A stretch of DNA of 64,000 bases from Bradyrhizobium sp. 21 (GTDB lineage Bacteria; Pseudomonadota; Alphaproteobacteria; Rhizobiales; Xanthobacteraceae). Below, one piece after another: positions 1 to 7,523 of the stretch. The notes beneath the pieces are model-generated. The model did not search any database. It was not told the DNA's origin and saw nothing but the letters and a program-made list of their open reading frames with translations. Position numbers and translations under genes: made by a program. How positions within the stretch are numbered: position 1 is the stretch's first letter; every line of letters begins with the position of its first letter. The DNA lies in assembly GCF_023073335.1 (NCBI RefSeq), contig NZ_JADPJG010000019.1, positions 62,001 to 126,000 of the forward strand, in the 5' to 3' direction.

Positions 1-781
1 CGCCGATGACGTAGTCCATCATCGGCATGCCGGCGTGGTCGGCCGCCTTCGGATCCTTCCAGCCAAAATCCTCGTCGACCAGTTTCGTGAAGCTGCGCAT
101 CACCGTGACCGTCCTGCCCTTGCGCTTGACGGTGACGGCGCGGCGATCCTCGACCTTGATCGAGTCTTCCTTGGGCGTGCGCTGGTAGAGCGCCCAGAGA
201 AAGCGGTCGATGCAGGCCTCCATGACGAAGCATTCGTCGAGCACGGCGGCGGTGTCCGCCGACGGTGAAGCCTTGCTCGCGACAGCGGTGGGTCCGCTCG
301 CGATCGCCGCGGGGGACAGCGCGTCTGTCGTCACGATCTCGGAGGCATCGGCGGATGCGAGTTTGATCACGGGCTCCGACGCCGGAGCAGCCTCGCTGAC
401 GACCGGTGTCGGGTCAGGCGACATCTGCGGCGCGGGTGGCGCCTCGGTCGGCAAGATCAGTGCGGGATCGGCCGAGGCGAGCTTGATGGCGGCAGCTGGC
501 GCCTCGGGCGCCGCCGCTTCAGCGGTGACCAGGCGCGGTGTAGCGGCAACAGCGGCGGCGATGTCTGCAGTCAGGGCGACGCCGTCCTCGATGGCCGCAG
601 CGTGCGGGATGTCGGCGAGGTCGAGCCGGCCAAGATCTTTCGCGCGCGAGACGGCAGAAGCATTGGCGCCGCTGTTCTCGATGAGGGCAGGGGCATAGGC
701 GGACAAAGAGAGAGCCAGCCAGCCGGCGAGAACCGCCGAGGGGCAGGAAACCGCCACCAGAAGAGACCGCCGATCATTCAT
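1..781 (-). CDS. secreted/anchored protein of unknown function, 3' end cut by window edge
   Basis: An open frame of 260 codons runs from an ATG at 781 leftwards off the window without a stop. The N-terminus has a positive start (MNDRRS) and a hydrophobic stretch to about residue 32, so a signal peptide or anchor is likely. Residues 35-165 are low-complexity, rich in Ala, Pro and Ser, and contain the phrase IKLASAD twice. From about residue 190 a denser region begins, with DECFVMEACIDRFLWALY and VTVKRKGRTVTVMRSF. I recall similar Bradyrhizobium proteins that continue into a peptidase/D,D-carboxypeptidase-like domain, but that part lies outside the window, so no enzyme function is assigned. The frame is well supported by uninterrupted length and codon use. 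Confidence 0.75.
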   Translation of the reverse strand, partial: MNDRRSLLVAVSCPSAVLAGWLALSLSAYAPALIENSGANASAVSRAKDLGRLDLADIPHAAAIEDGVALTADIAAAVAATPRLVTAEAAAPEAPAAAIKLASADPALILPTEAPPAPQMSPDPTPVVSEAAPASEPVIKLASADASEIVTTDALSPAAIASGPTAVASKASPSADTAAVLDECFVMEACIDRFLWALYQRTPKEDSIKVEDRRAVTVKRKGRTVTVMRSFTKLVDEDFGWKDPKAADHAGMPMMDYVIG

Positions 782-1194
782 GATCCCTGCCTCCAAACGG
801 TTCTGTTCGAACCGCGTCTCGTCCGAACAGTCTTGATGCCGACAGTGTCAGTCTTGCAGTCTTGAGTCAGTCTTGCACAAAAAGGGACGCCGAGCGTCGA
901 TTGTTCGGAGGACGATGTGGCGGCGCAATGGCGCAATTCGGCGAAAACAGGCTTTTCGAGCAGGTGTTGCATGACGGCAACGCTGGTTCCAGCGCGGTTC
1001 CAAAGGCTCAGAAACGCAGCGTCTGGGTGGGCCGCGATGGAAGAAGGCCTAATTGCGCCGATCTGGCCAACGCCTTGCACCCATTAAACATATGGCCATG
1101 CGCCGGACGCGTTGTTGCAATGCAGCAGTGCATGTCGCATTGCAGCAAAACGCGCTTAAATGTGCTCCGAATCTTTCACTCAGGAGCATCACCC
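782..1194. other. intergenic region with a direct repeat
   Basis: This 413-base stretch lies between divergent secreted-protein genes. I see no convincing gene. It contains a 12-base direct repeat, GTCAGTCTTGCA, at 847-858 and 866-877 (period 19), which could be a tandem protein-binding site for either flanking gene. The remainder shows nothing I can interpret. Confidence 0.4.
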
Positions 1195-1449
1195 ATGAAC
1201 AAGACGATTCTGTCGATCGCAGCCGCCATCCTGACGATCGCGGGCAGCACTGCCGCGTTTGCCGCCGAGCTGCCGACCTATGAGGCCAACGGTTTTCCGG
1301 TGTCGCCGATGCAGGTGAGCGTGCTCGGTGCGGCGCATGTCGAGCAGCAGGCTGCTGCGCCGACCACCGTCGCTTCGGTCCACCAGGCCCGCGTGCTGAC
1401 GCCGCGCAAGGTCAAGACCGCGGATGTCACGACGGGCAGCGCCCGCTGA
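1195..1449 (+). CDS. small secreted protein, 84 aa
   Basis: The ATG at 1195 is preceded by CAGGAG at a normal distance. The first 24 residues (MNKTILSIAAAILTIAGSTA, then AFAA) form a clear Sec signal peptide with an AFA-A cleavage site. The mature part is about 60 residues, without cysteines, ending in a basic segment (RVLTPRKVKTADVTTGSAR). It is followed 50 bases later by a strong intrinsic terminator, so it is probably transcribed alone. A longer upstream in-frame extension exists but lacks a ribosome site and would bury the signal peptide. No function is recognised; small exported proteins of this kind are common in Bradyrhizobium. Confidence 0.8.
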   Translation: MNKTILSIAAAILTIAGSTAAFAAELPTYEANGFPVSPMQVSVLGAAHVEQQAAAPTTVASVHQARVLTPRKVKTADVTTGSAR

Positions 1450-1499
1450 TCTGAGTTTCGCAAAGACAACACCGGGCTCGTCTCCTCCCGAGCCTGCGC

Positions 1500-1536
1500 G
1501 GACCGCGTTCCCCCGTCGGGAGCGCGGTCTTTTTTT
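1500..1536 (+). terminator. intrinsic terminator
   Basis: GACCGCG at 1501-1507 pairs with CGCGGTC at 1523-1529 and is followed directly by seven T residues. It ends the small secreted-protein gene just upstream. Confidence 0.85.
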
Positions 1537-1731
1537 GCGCGCGAGCCATGATCTCGCGCGGCGGTGCGCGGATTGAGAAAGTTGCGGCAAGAAAAATCGC
1601 CGACAAGCGCGACTTGTGTACGGCCGTTCAAAGCGAGTGTGATCTCTTTAATAGTTGCTTTGCGGATCGGAGCGCTTGATGCGGGCGTCGCTTATTGAGC
1701 GGCCAAGAATCGTTTTCATAATGGAGCCGTC

Positions 1732-1878
1732 ATGCCCGTTGCACAAAAAGCCGTTATTGCAAGCGCCTCGCCGCGCGCGTTCATCTTCAGGCACATCGCG
1801 TTGTTCGCAGCCGCCGCGCTGTTCGTGTTCGTGCTCAGCCTGACATATGGGCTCGATCTCAGCCCGGGATTTTTCTGA
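1732..1878 (+). CDS. small membrane protein, 48 aa
   Basis: A 49-codon frame starts with ATG at 1732 behind ATGGAG. After a short polar N-terminus (MPVAQKAVIASASPRAF) there is one hydrophobic segment, about residues 18-40 (HIALFAAAALFVFVLSLTYG), then a short tail. It reads as a single-pass inner-membrane peptide. The frame is short, but the ribosome site, codon choice and membrane segment all agree. Its stop lies 5 bases from the end of the convergent Ada/AraC gene. Function unknown. Confidence 0.65.
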   Translation: MPVAQKAVIASASPRAFIFRHIALFAAAALFVFVLSLTYGLDLSPGFF

Positions 1879-1882
1879 CAAG

Positions 1883-2446
1883 CTACGCACGCTTCGACAG
1901 GCGCAAGCTCGACGGCGAGCGGCCGTAGAGCTCGGCGAACGCGGCGTTGAAACGGCGCAGGCTGCCGAAGCCGGCCTGGAACGCGATATCCGTCATGGTG
2001 TGATCGCCGGCATCGAGCAGGCGTTTGGCGCGCTGGACGCGCAGCGTCTTGGCAAGCTGCTGCGGCGTGGCGCCGACGTGGCGCTCGAACAACCGCGCCA
2101 GATGTCGCGAGGAGATGCCGAGCCGCAGCGCGAGCGTCACCACGGTGTCTTCGTCGAGCGCGCCTTCGTTGATCAGCTTTACCGCGCGTGCCACCGTTGA
2201 GCGCGTGCCGTTCCAGGCCGGGCAGAACGGCGCGGTCTCGGGGCGGCAGCGCAGGCACGGCCGGAAGCCCCCGGCTTCGGCCGCGGCCGCGGTCGGATAA
2301 TAGGCGACGTTGCGCGTCAGCGGATGCTTGGCCGGACAGACCGGGCGGCAATAGATGCCTGTGGTCTTCACTGCCGTGAAGAAGCGGCCGTCATAGCGGG
2401 GATCCCGGCGCAGCCGCGCGGCATTGCAGACGTCAAAACTCAGCAT
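1883..2446 (-). CDS. Ada-type metal-binding/AraC HTH regulator (AdaA-like)
   Basis: The protein (187 aa from the ATG at 2446) has two domains. Residues 1-75 are the Ada N-terminal zinc/methyl-phosphotriester domain: DPRYDGRFFTAVKTTGIYCR with the cysteine set C-R-P-V-C and CLRCRP, the first cysteine being the methyl acceptor in Ada. Residues 85-180 are an AraC-type double HTH (ISSRHLARLFERHVGATP and DIAFQAGFGSLRRFNAAF). The O6-methylguanine methyltransferase domain of classical Ada and the glycosylase domain of Ada-AlkA fusions are absent, so it resembles Bacillus AdaA: a sensor-activator of the adaptive response to DNA methylation. An in-frame TTG at 2464 would add six residues, but AGGG precedes the ATG. 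Confidence 0.88.
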   Translation of the reverse strand: MLSFDVCNAARLRRDPRYDGRFFTAVKTTGIYCRPVCPAKHPLTRNVAYYPTAAAAEAGGFRPCLRCRPETAPFCPAWNGTRSTVARAVKLINEGALDEDTVVTLALRLGISSRHLARLFERHVGATPQQLAKTLRVQRAKRLLDAGDHTMTDIAFQAGFGSLRRFNAAFAELYGRSPSSLRLSKRA

Positions 2447-2575
2447 GGCCCTATGATAGCGCAAGACCGCGTCGGCGAAAGGGCCGCGGGATGACCGAGT
2501 CCGATTGCGGCGAGCCGCGTTGCGCAGGGCAGCGTAGAAGGCGGCCCTCGTTTAGCGAAAGCCGGAGAGTGCATC

Positions 2576-2992
2576 GTGACCAGCCCGAAAGACATCGTCC
2601 TCAATGCCTGGAAGACCTTTTCATCACGCGACGCCGACCGCATCGCCGCGCTGTTCACGGACGATGCCGAATGGATCGCGCCGAAGGGCAACGCCACTGC
2701 GGTCGCGCTCGGTCACACCGACCACATGATCGGCGCGCAAGCAATCGCGCGCTTCATTGCGCAGGAGGTGCACAGGATGTTTTCAGATGTCGATATCGCC
2801 TTTCGCGGCGTCTACGCCGACGGCGATGTCGTCATCGTGGAGGAGCGGATGCGCGCGATGCTTGCCGGTGGCAGGCCCTATGAGAACGACTATTGCTTCG
2901 TGTTCACGGTAGCAGGGGATCGCATCCGCGAGGTGAGGGAATACATGGACACGCGCAAGGGGTGGCGGATGGTGTTTGGTGAGGAGGCGTGA
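2576..2992 (+). CDS. SnoaL-like/NTF2-fold protein
   Basis: 138 residues starting at GTG 2576. The pattern is typical of the SnoaL-like (NTF2-fold) family: VLNAWKTFSSRDADRIAALF, then DDAEWIAP, a middle helix (IARFIAQEVHRMF), and C-terminal beta strands ending IREVREYMDTRKG. These proteins are small cone-shaped domains that serve as isomerases, hydrolases or ligand binders, and the substrate cannot be read from the sequence. It precedes the DMT permease by 75 bases and may be cotranscribed with it. Confidence 0.8.
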   Translation: MTSPKDIVLNAWKTFSSRDADRIAALFTDDAEWIAPKGNATAVALGHTDHMIGAQAIARFIAQEVHRMFSDVDIAFRGVYADGDVVIVEERMRAMLAGGRPYENDYCFVFTVAGDRIREVREYMDTRKGWRMVFGEEA

Positions 2993-3067
2993 TGAGCAGG
3001 CGACCGCGTGCCAGACCTGCAGCCGCGTGGGTTGAGCCACATCGCGCGCTGACATAAGGCTCGCTGC

Positions 3068-3988
3068 ATGGATCAGCGGACGAGCGGCGCTGACGCTCTC
3101 AGTCAGAAGAACGATGCGGCGCCGGCGTTGCTCGGCGTCGTCTGCGGCCTTGCCGCGGCGCTGTTCTGGGCGCTCGGTTTTGCCGGCACCCGGCATGGCC
3201 TCAAGGTCGGCTTCACGCCGGTCGATCTGCTGGCGCATCGCTATGTCTGGTCGGGCATCGCGTTCCTGCCGCTGGTGATGCGCGCCGGGATCTCCGATCT
3301 CTGCGGCATCGGCTGGGGCCGGGGCCTCGTGCTGATGGTGCTCGGCGGCCCGGTGATGTCGCTGATCTCCTACACTGGTTTCCTGTTCGTGCCGCTCGGC
3401 CATGGCAGCGTGATCCAACCCTCCTGCGCGACGCTCGGGGGCCTGCTGCTCGCCGCGTTGTTTCTGAAGGAGCGCATCTCCGCATCGCGTCTTGCCGGCG
3501 CCTTCGTCATCGTCGGCGGGCTCGGCGTGATCGGCGCGGAATCGATCGGCCATATCGGCGCCGACGGCGTGCTCGGCGATCTGACCTTCGTGCTGACCGG
3601 ATTGATGTTCGCGGGTTTTGGCGCGCTGCTGCGCCATTGGCGGGTCTCCGCCGTGTCGGCCGCGCTCGTCATCAACGTGCTGTCGCTGCTGCTGCTGCCG
3701 GTCTACCTCGCGACCGTCGGTCTCGCCCATGTCGCGGCGATGGGTGTCACCGAGAATGCCATCCAGGCGCTGGCGCAGGGCGTGCTTGCAGGCCCCGCCG
3801 CGCTCTATCTGTTCGTCGTCTCGGTCCAGCGCCTCGGCGTCGCCCGCGCCGCCGTGTTCCCGGCCTGCGTGCCGGCGCTGACGCTGCTCACCGGCTGGCT
3901 GCTGCTCGGCGAGCAGCCGACAATGTTGCAGGCCGCGGGTCTCGTGACGGTGCTGTTCGGATTCTATCTGGCACAGCGGCAGCGGTAG
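3068..3988 (+). CDS. DMT-superfamily (EamA) permease
   Basis: 306 residues with about ten hydrophobic segments arranged as two repeated EamA units (roughly residues 18-150 and 160-300). The signature GLAAALFWALGFAGTRHGL opens the first half and LTGWLLLGEQPTMLQAAGLV lies near the end of the second. Inner-membrane drug/metabolite exporter family. The substrate is not evident. It follows the SnoaL-like gene on the same strand. Confidence 0.88.
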   Translation: MDQRTSGADALSQKNDAAPALLGVVCGLAAALFWALGFAGTRHGLKVGFTPVDLLAHRYVWSGIAFLPLVMRAGISDLCGIGWGRGLVLMVLGGPVMSLISYTGFLFVPLGHGSVIQPSCATLGGLLLAALFLKERISASRLAGAFVIVGGLGVIGAESIGHIGADGVLGDLTFVLTGLMFAGFGALLRHWRVSAVSAALVINVLSLLLLPVYLATVGLAHVAAMGVTENAIQALAQGVLAGPAALYLFVVSVQRLGVARAAVFPACVPALTLLTGWLLLGEQPTMLQAAGLVTVLFGFYLAQRQR

Positions 3989-4007
3989 ACCCACCTGGGG
4001 AAGCCGC

Positions 4008-4193
4008 CTACCAATCGATTGCGATGAACTTGACCCCGCGGCAGGTCAGCTCCTGCCTGAGGCGCTCGGCGCGTTCGCTGGCGGATTTGCCGAGCAGCCG
4101 ATACCTGCCGCCGAGGGCCTTGTCGGCCGCGACCTGGTGCCGGATGTTTTCGTACAATCGCAAAACGCCCTGATCGCTCAGATTGTCGAACAT
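4008..4193 (-). CDS. small hypothetical protein, 61 aa
   Basis: Frame from ATG 4193: MFDNLSDQGVLRLYENIRHQ, then a basic helical segment (RYRLLGKSASERAERLRQEL) and a C-terminus CRGVKFIAIDW. Predicted soluble, basic and mostly helical. A much longer upstream extension in the same frame is Arg/Pro-rich and runs through another gene's territory, so I reject it. No family recognised. Confidence 0.55.
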   Translation of the reverse strand: MFDNLSDQGVLRLYENIRHQVAADKALGGRYRLLGKSASERAERLRQELTCRGVKFIAIDW

Positions 4194-4359
4194 GTCATCC
4201 GTCGGATTCGCCCCGGTCGCGTCCTTTGTTGGCGGTCCTCGCAGAGCGGCCTCCCTGAACTGGTACGTACGAAAGCTACCAATACCGGTCCGGCGCATTA
4301 ACGTATGTCTACTTTTAGGCACTGGGACAGGCCGCTGGCCAGGGCCCGGGGGGGGTGGA

Positions 4360-4575
4360 TTATTTTTGCGGAGTGGTCGCTGAGCGGGGCGAGGTCGAAG
4401 CGGGTTCCCAGGGCGCGGGGAGAACAACGCGAATGGGGCGCGCCTCACCGGCGGAGCCGCTCGTGCTTGCGACAGCCGGCGACGGCTGCTCGTGAAGATT
4501 GTCGGCCGCCGCAACCGCGATTGAAGCCAGAACGAGACTCGCCGAGACCGCGAGGATCCGCAGATCGAACACCAT
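4360..4575 (-). CDS. small secreted protein, 71 aa
   Basis: ATG 4575 is preceded on the minus strand by AGAGGA. Residues 1-23 (MVFDLRILAVSASLVLASIA) form a signal peptide with likely cleavage at AVAAA-D. The mature part is about 48 residues, Pro/Ser/Ala-rich and without cysteines. A sequence close to the EcfG promoter lies just upstream. Function unknown. Confidence 0.65.
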   Translation of the reverse strand: MVFDLRILAVSASLVLASIAVAAADNLHEQPSPAVASTSGSAGEARPIRVVLPAPWEPASTSPRSATTPQK

Positions 4576-4602
4576 TTATCACCATCCTCTGTTGACACAG
4601 AG

Positions 4603-4627
4603 AACGGCCGACCTCCCGAAAAGTTCA
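4603..4627 (-). promoter_or_regulatory. possible EcfG-type promoter
   Basis: On the minus strand this reads TGAAC, 16 bases, CGTT, against the general stress consensus GGAAC-N16/17-CGTT: four of five in the -35 and four of four in the -10. The spacing is right and the small secreted-protein gene starts 28 bases downstream. One mismatch leaves it uncertain. Confidence 0.4.
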
Positions 4628-4703
4628 GGCCCGACGCATCGCCTTGTTGGTCGGCCCGATGCGTTGGCGCATGGTTGGCCGACGATGGCGGCTGCGGGAC
4701 CGG

Positions 4704-5054
4704 CTACGCCTTCCGCACGAACTCCGATTTCAGATTCATCGCGCCGATGCCGTCGATCTTGCAGGCGATGTCGTGGCCGTCGCTGGCCTCCTGCAGGCGG
4801 ATGTTGCGGACCTTGGTGCCGCCTTTGACGACGGAGGAGGAGCCCTTGACCTTGAGGTCCTTGATCACGATGACGCTGTCGCCGTCGGCGAGCACATTGC
4901 CGTTGGCATCGCGCACGCTGGCGTCCTGCGCGGCGTCCGCGGCCGCCTCCGCCGTGCCGCTCCATTCATGGCTGCATTCCGGGCAGACCCAGAGGCCGCG
5001 ATCCTGGTAGGCGTGCTCGGAATTGCACTTTGGGCATGTCATCGCGTCGGTCAT
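4704..5054 (-). CDS. phnA: PhnA/YjdM-family zinc ribbon protein
   Basis: 116 residues from ATG 5054, chosen because GAGG sits 6 bases upstream. N-terminal zinc ribbon C-P-K-C then C-P-E-C (MTCPKCNSEHAYQDRGLWVC), a short linker, and the conserved PhnA core DGDSVIVIKDLKVKGSS, VKGGTKVRNIRLQ and DGHDIACKIDGIGAMNLKSE. The family is named for a gene near the E. coli phosphonate operon but is not required for phosphonate use, and its true role is unclear. No phosphonate genes are nearby. Confidence 0.9.
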   Translation of the reverse strand: MTDAMTCPKCNSEHAYQDRGLWVCPECSHEWSGTAEAAADAAQDASVRDANGNVLADGDSVIVIKDLKVKGSSSVVKGGTKVRNIRLQEASDGHDIACKIDGIGAMNLKSEFVRKA

Positions 5055-5253
5055 GGTTTGCCTCGTCACCCGTCACGGGCGCGCCGCACGCCTTCCGCCG
5101 GAAAAGATGGATTGGGAGCAAATCCTTTACCATGGTGTCGGGTCGGGGTTGAAGCGCGGGAACCTTAGGAATTCAGGAAAAATTCTGCGGTATTGAGGTC
5201 CGGGTTTACCGGCGGCGTCCGTTCGGCGCCGCCGCAGGAGGAGCGTCCCGGTC

Positions 5254-5790
5254 ATGAGCGAGCATCGCGCCGCAGTCAGACATCACACGTTGCGGACCGC
5301 CATTGTCGAGTTCGACAACGGCACCGGCAAGATCATCAGCGCGCCCTGCACGATCCGTGATGTCTCCGGCACCGGCGCCCGGCTGAGCCTCAATTCGTCG
5401 CTATGGGTCGCGGAGCAATTCACGCTGGTCTTCAGCAGCGGCCTGCGCAAGGACTGCCGGGTCGCCTGGCGCAAGGGCAGGCTGATCGGCAGCGCGTTCG
5501 CCGATGGTTATGCGGGCCCGGACGAGCAGGCCGTCATGATGACCGCGGACGAGCAGTCCCGGCACAGGCTCGGGATCGGTGCCCGCGTCAAAGCCGCGCG
5601 CGAGACCCGCGGCTACACCGAAGCCCAGCTCGCCGAGCACATCGGTGCCACGCCCGCCTTCGTGTCGCTGGCCGAGAACGGCGAGGCGGACATTCCGCTG
5701 TATCAGCTCATGCACATCGCCGATCTCTTGATGGTCAGTCTCGACGGGCTCGTCACGGGGCCGGCGCCTGAGGACGTCGACGCGGCGTAG
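5254..5790 (+). CDS. PilZ-XRE fusion regulator
   Basis: 178 residues with two domains. Residues 1-95 are a PilZ domain: the basic motif RAAVR (RxxxR) near the N-terminus and DVSGTG (D/NxSxxG) around residue 35, the two signatures that bind cyclic di-GMP. Residues 103-165 are a Cro/C1-type HTH (GARVKAARETRGYTEAQLAE, IGATPAFVSLAENG). This predicts a DNA-binding regulator whose activity follows cyclic di-GMP. AGGAGG-like purines (GCAGGAGGAG) precede the ATG. No gene in the same direction follows closely. Confidence 0.87.
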   Translation: MSEHRAAVRHHTLRTAIVEFDNGTGKIISAPCTIRDVSGTGARLSLNSSLWVAEQFTLVFSSGLRKDCRVAWRKGRLIGSAFADGYAGPDEQAVMMTADEQSRHRLGIGARVKAARETRGYTEAQLAEHIGATPAFVSLAENGEADIPLYQLMHIADLLMVSLDGLVTGPAPEDVDAA

Positions 5791-6091
5791 GCGGAGGGGG
5801 GCCTCAAAACAAAAACGTTGAAAACAACCCCATGCACAGTAGAAATCCCGAGGGATTTCAGTGTGTTGGAAATCCGAAAAATCGCCAGCGGCGGGCCGAG
5901 CGAAGCGTAATCCGGGAATCCCGCCGCGAACACCGACCCGGATTATGCTTTAGCTCCATCCGGGCTAAAGGCCTAGGCGTCGCGCAGCGACTTCGGCGAT
6001 ACCGAATCGAATTTGACTCGTCGGGCAAAACAGGGCCAGTATGGCATGATGGCGCCGCAGGAAGCTGGTGGCTCGCCAGCTGCGGAGCGAC
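5791..6091. repeat. intergenic region with degenerate palindromic repeat
   Basis: No gene is seen. Around 5901-5967 the sequence contains CGAAGCGTAATCCGGGA and CCCGGATTATGCTTTAGCTC followed by CATCCGGGCT. This is the shape of the CCGGAT...ATCCGG dispersed intergenic repeats of Bradyrhizobium, here somewhat decayed. Family membership is from memory. Confidence 0.45.
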
Positions 6092-6748
6092 ATGCCGAAG
6101 ACACCAAAAAGAAAACTGAAGACCTACCAGACCTCGCTCGGCTTCTACGACCAGGCGATCGCCGCACCCTCGATGAAGGCGGCGCTGGAGGCCTGGGGCG
6201 CCAGCTCCAATCTGTTCCATCAGGGCGTCGCGAAGGAGACCGACGACCCCGCCATCGTCGCGGCGACAATGGAGAAGCCGGGCGTGGTGCTCCGGCGTCC
6301 GGTCGGATCGGACGGGGCGTTCACCGAACATTCCGAGTTGCCGACCGATCTCGCGGACGACGAGGCGAAGCCAAAAAAGTCCAGAGCCAAGTCCAAAGTA
6401 AAGTCCAAGCCGCAAAAGCATCCGGCAAAGGCGGCAAAGCAACCGCCCCGCAAGATCGACGATCAACAGGCGCGCAAGGCGGCCGCGGCGTTCGAGAAGG
6501 AAGAGAAGCGGCGTGAAGCCGAGCGCCGCAAGGAGGAGGCCGCTCGCGCCAAGGAGCGCGCGCGCCGCGACAAGGCGGTCGCGAACGCGCAGGCGGCGCT
6601 GGACGATGCAAGACGGCAGCACGACGCCCGGGCGGAGGCGATCGAAGCGGAGCGCGCCGCGCTCGACGAACGCGCCGAGGCGGAGCAGAACCGGTGGGAC
6701 AAGCAGCGGATGAAGCTGGCGGAGGCTGTGCGTCGCGCGCGGGAGTAA
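6092..6748 (+). CDS. Lys/Arg-Glu-rich coiled-coil protein (TolA-like annotation)
   Basis: 218 residues from ATG 6092 with GCGGAG upstream. Residues 1-70 are a compact, conserved-looking part (PKTPKRKLKTYQTSLGFYDQ and AAPSMKAALEAWGASSNLFH). Residues 90-130 are Lys/Pro-rich, and residues 130-218 form a long charged helix (AAAAFEKEEKRREAERRKEE), certainly a coiled coil. Such proteins are often labelled TolA-like because of the helix, but there is no membrane anchor and no TolA C-terminal domain, so that label is not supported. Soluble, very basic, role unknown. Confidence 0.75.
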   Translation: MPKTPKRKLKTYQTSLGFYDQAIAAPSMKAALEAWGASSNLFHQGVAKETDDPAIVAATMEKPGVVLRRPVGSDGAFTEHSELPTDLADDEAKPKKSRAKSKVKSKPQKHPAKAAKQPPRKIDDQQARKAAAAFEKEEKRREAERRKEEAARAKERARRDKAVANAQAALDDARRQHDARAEAIEAERAALDERAEAEQNRWDKQRMKLAEAVRRARE

Positions 6749-6804
6749 ATGCCCGGCCATGCGTGCCGGGTCGTCGTCCTCAGCGGCGAGAATGCGGTTC
6801 CGTG

Positions 6805-6830
6805 CCTATATGGAGTGAAGTCCATATAGG
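6805..6830. promoter_or_regulatory. perfect palindrome over the ribosome site
   Basis: CCTATATGGA (6805-6814) and TCCATATAGG (6821-6830) are exact inverted repeats separated by six bases. The AGG ending the right arm is the only good ribosome-binding purine run before the ATG at 6837. It is either a protein operator or an RNA hairpin that hides the ribosome site. Confidence 0.6.
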
Positions 6831-6836
6831 TCAGCC

Positions 6837-7163
6837 ATGCCTGAAAATCCCTCGAATTCCAAAAGCCCGATGATCGTGCGCCCGCGTCGCGCGGCGCCGG
6901 TCCTGGTGTGCCGCAAATGCCTCAAGCGCAGCGACGAGGGCCGCGACGTCAGGCGTGCGCTGAAATCCGAACTGAAGGCGAGCAAGCGCGACGGCACCAA
7001 GCCGGCCAAGCTGATCGTGACGGGATGCTTCGGCCTTTGCCCAAAACAGTCGATCGTGATCGCGAGCGGCGCCAGCCTGGCGCGGCAGGAATATGTGCTG
7101 GTTGCGGACCGCGATCAGGTGCCGCGGGCGCTCGCGCTGTTGGATGGCAACCCGGGCGCATGA
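6837..7163 (+). CDS. (2Fe-2S) thioredoxin-like ferredoxin domain protein
   Basis: 108 residues. The pattern CRKCLKRS near residue 25 and VTGCFGLCPK near residue 63, followed by YVLVADRDQVPRALALL, matches the small thioredoxin-fold [2Fe-2S] ferredoxin-like family that binds a cluster through a C...CxxxC arrangement. Expected to be a cytoplasmic electron carrier or cluster-dependent regulator; the partner is unknown. The palindrome directly before its start suggests dedicated regulation. Confidence 0.8.
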   Translation: MPENPSNSKSPMIVRPRRAAPVLVCRKCLKRSDEGRDVRRALKSELKASKRDGTKPAKLIVTGCFGLCPKQSIVIASGASLARQEYVLVADRDQVPRALALLDGNPGA

Positions 7164-7241
7164 CGGTCGGTCTGCGCTGCGCCGAATAACTCTTGCCTTG
7201 CTTTGCGTCCTTTTGCACTCTGGGGACAAGGAGACCAACGC

Positions 7242-7517
7242 ATGAAGATCATGACTGTCGCGTGTGCGCTCGGAACCACCCTGGTGCTGTGCAATCTCGG
7301 GATATCGGATGCCGAAGCCCGGACGCGGAAGGCTCGAGTGGTGGATGAACAACGGCTGAGGGTGGATGTCCCCGTGCTCAGGCCGACGCCGTGGGATTAC
7401 AATATTGTTCCACGCTATCGCTATCGCCCTGAAGACGACCGGGTCGATCCCTACGGCCCGCCTTTGGTGTCGTCGTATGTCCGCTACGAGGGCTGGCGCT
7501 GGCCCTATTGGTGGTGA
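7242..7517 (+). CDS. small secreted protein, 91 aa
   Basis: ATG 7242 follows AAGGAG. The signal peptide covers roughly residues 1-26 (MKIMTVACALGTTLVLCNLG, cleavage near AEA-R). The mature protein is short and rich in Arg, Tyr, Trp and Pro, ending RYEGWRWPYWW. It resembles small exported rhizobial proteins of unknown function. A dispersed repeat begins six bases after its stop. Confidence 0.78.
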   Translation: MKIMTVACALGTTLVLCNLGISDAEARTRKARVVDEQRLRVDVPVLRPTPWDYNIVPRYRYRPEDDRVDPYGPPLVSSYVRYEGWRWPYWW

Positions 7518-7523
7518 CGGTTT

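Noticed and set aside
862..1194. Long N-terminal extension of the 84-aa secreted protein
   Set aside because: It would place about 110 residues before a clean signal peptide and ignores the ribosome site at 1181-1186.
2783..3994. 403-codon minus-strand open frame
   Set aside because: Antisense to the DMT permease; Gln/Arg/Ala-rich mirror translation with no domain.
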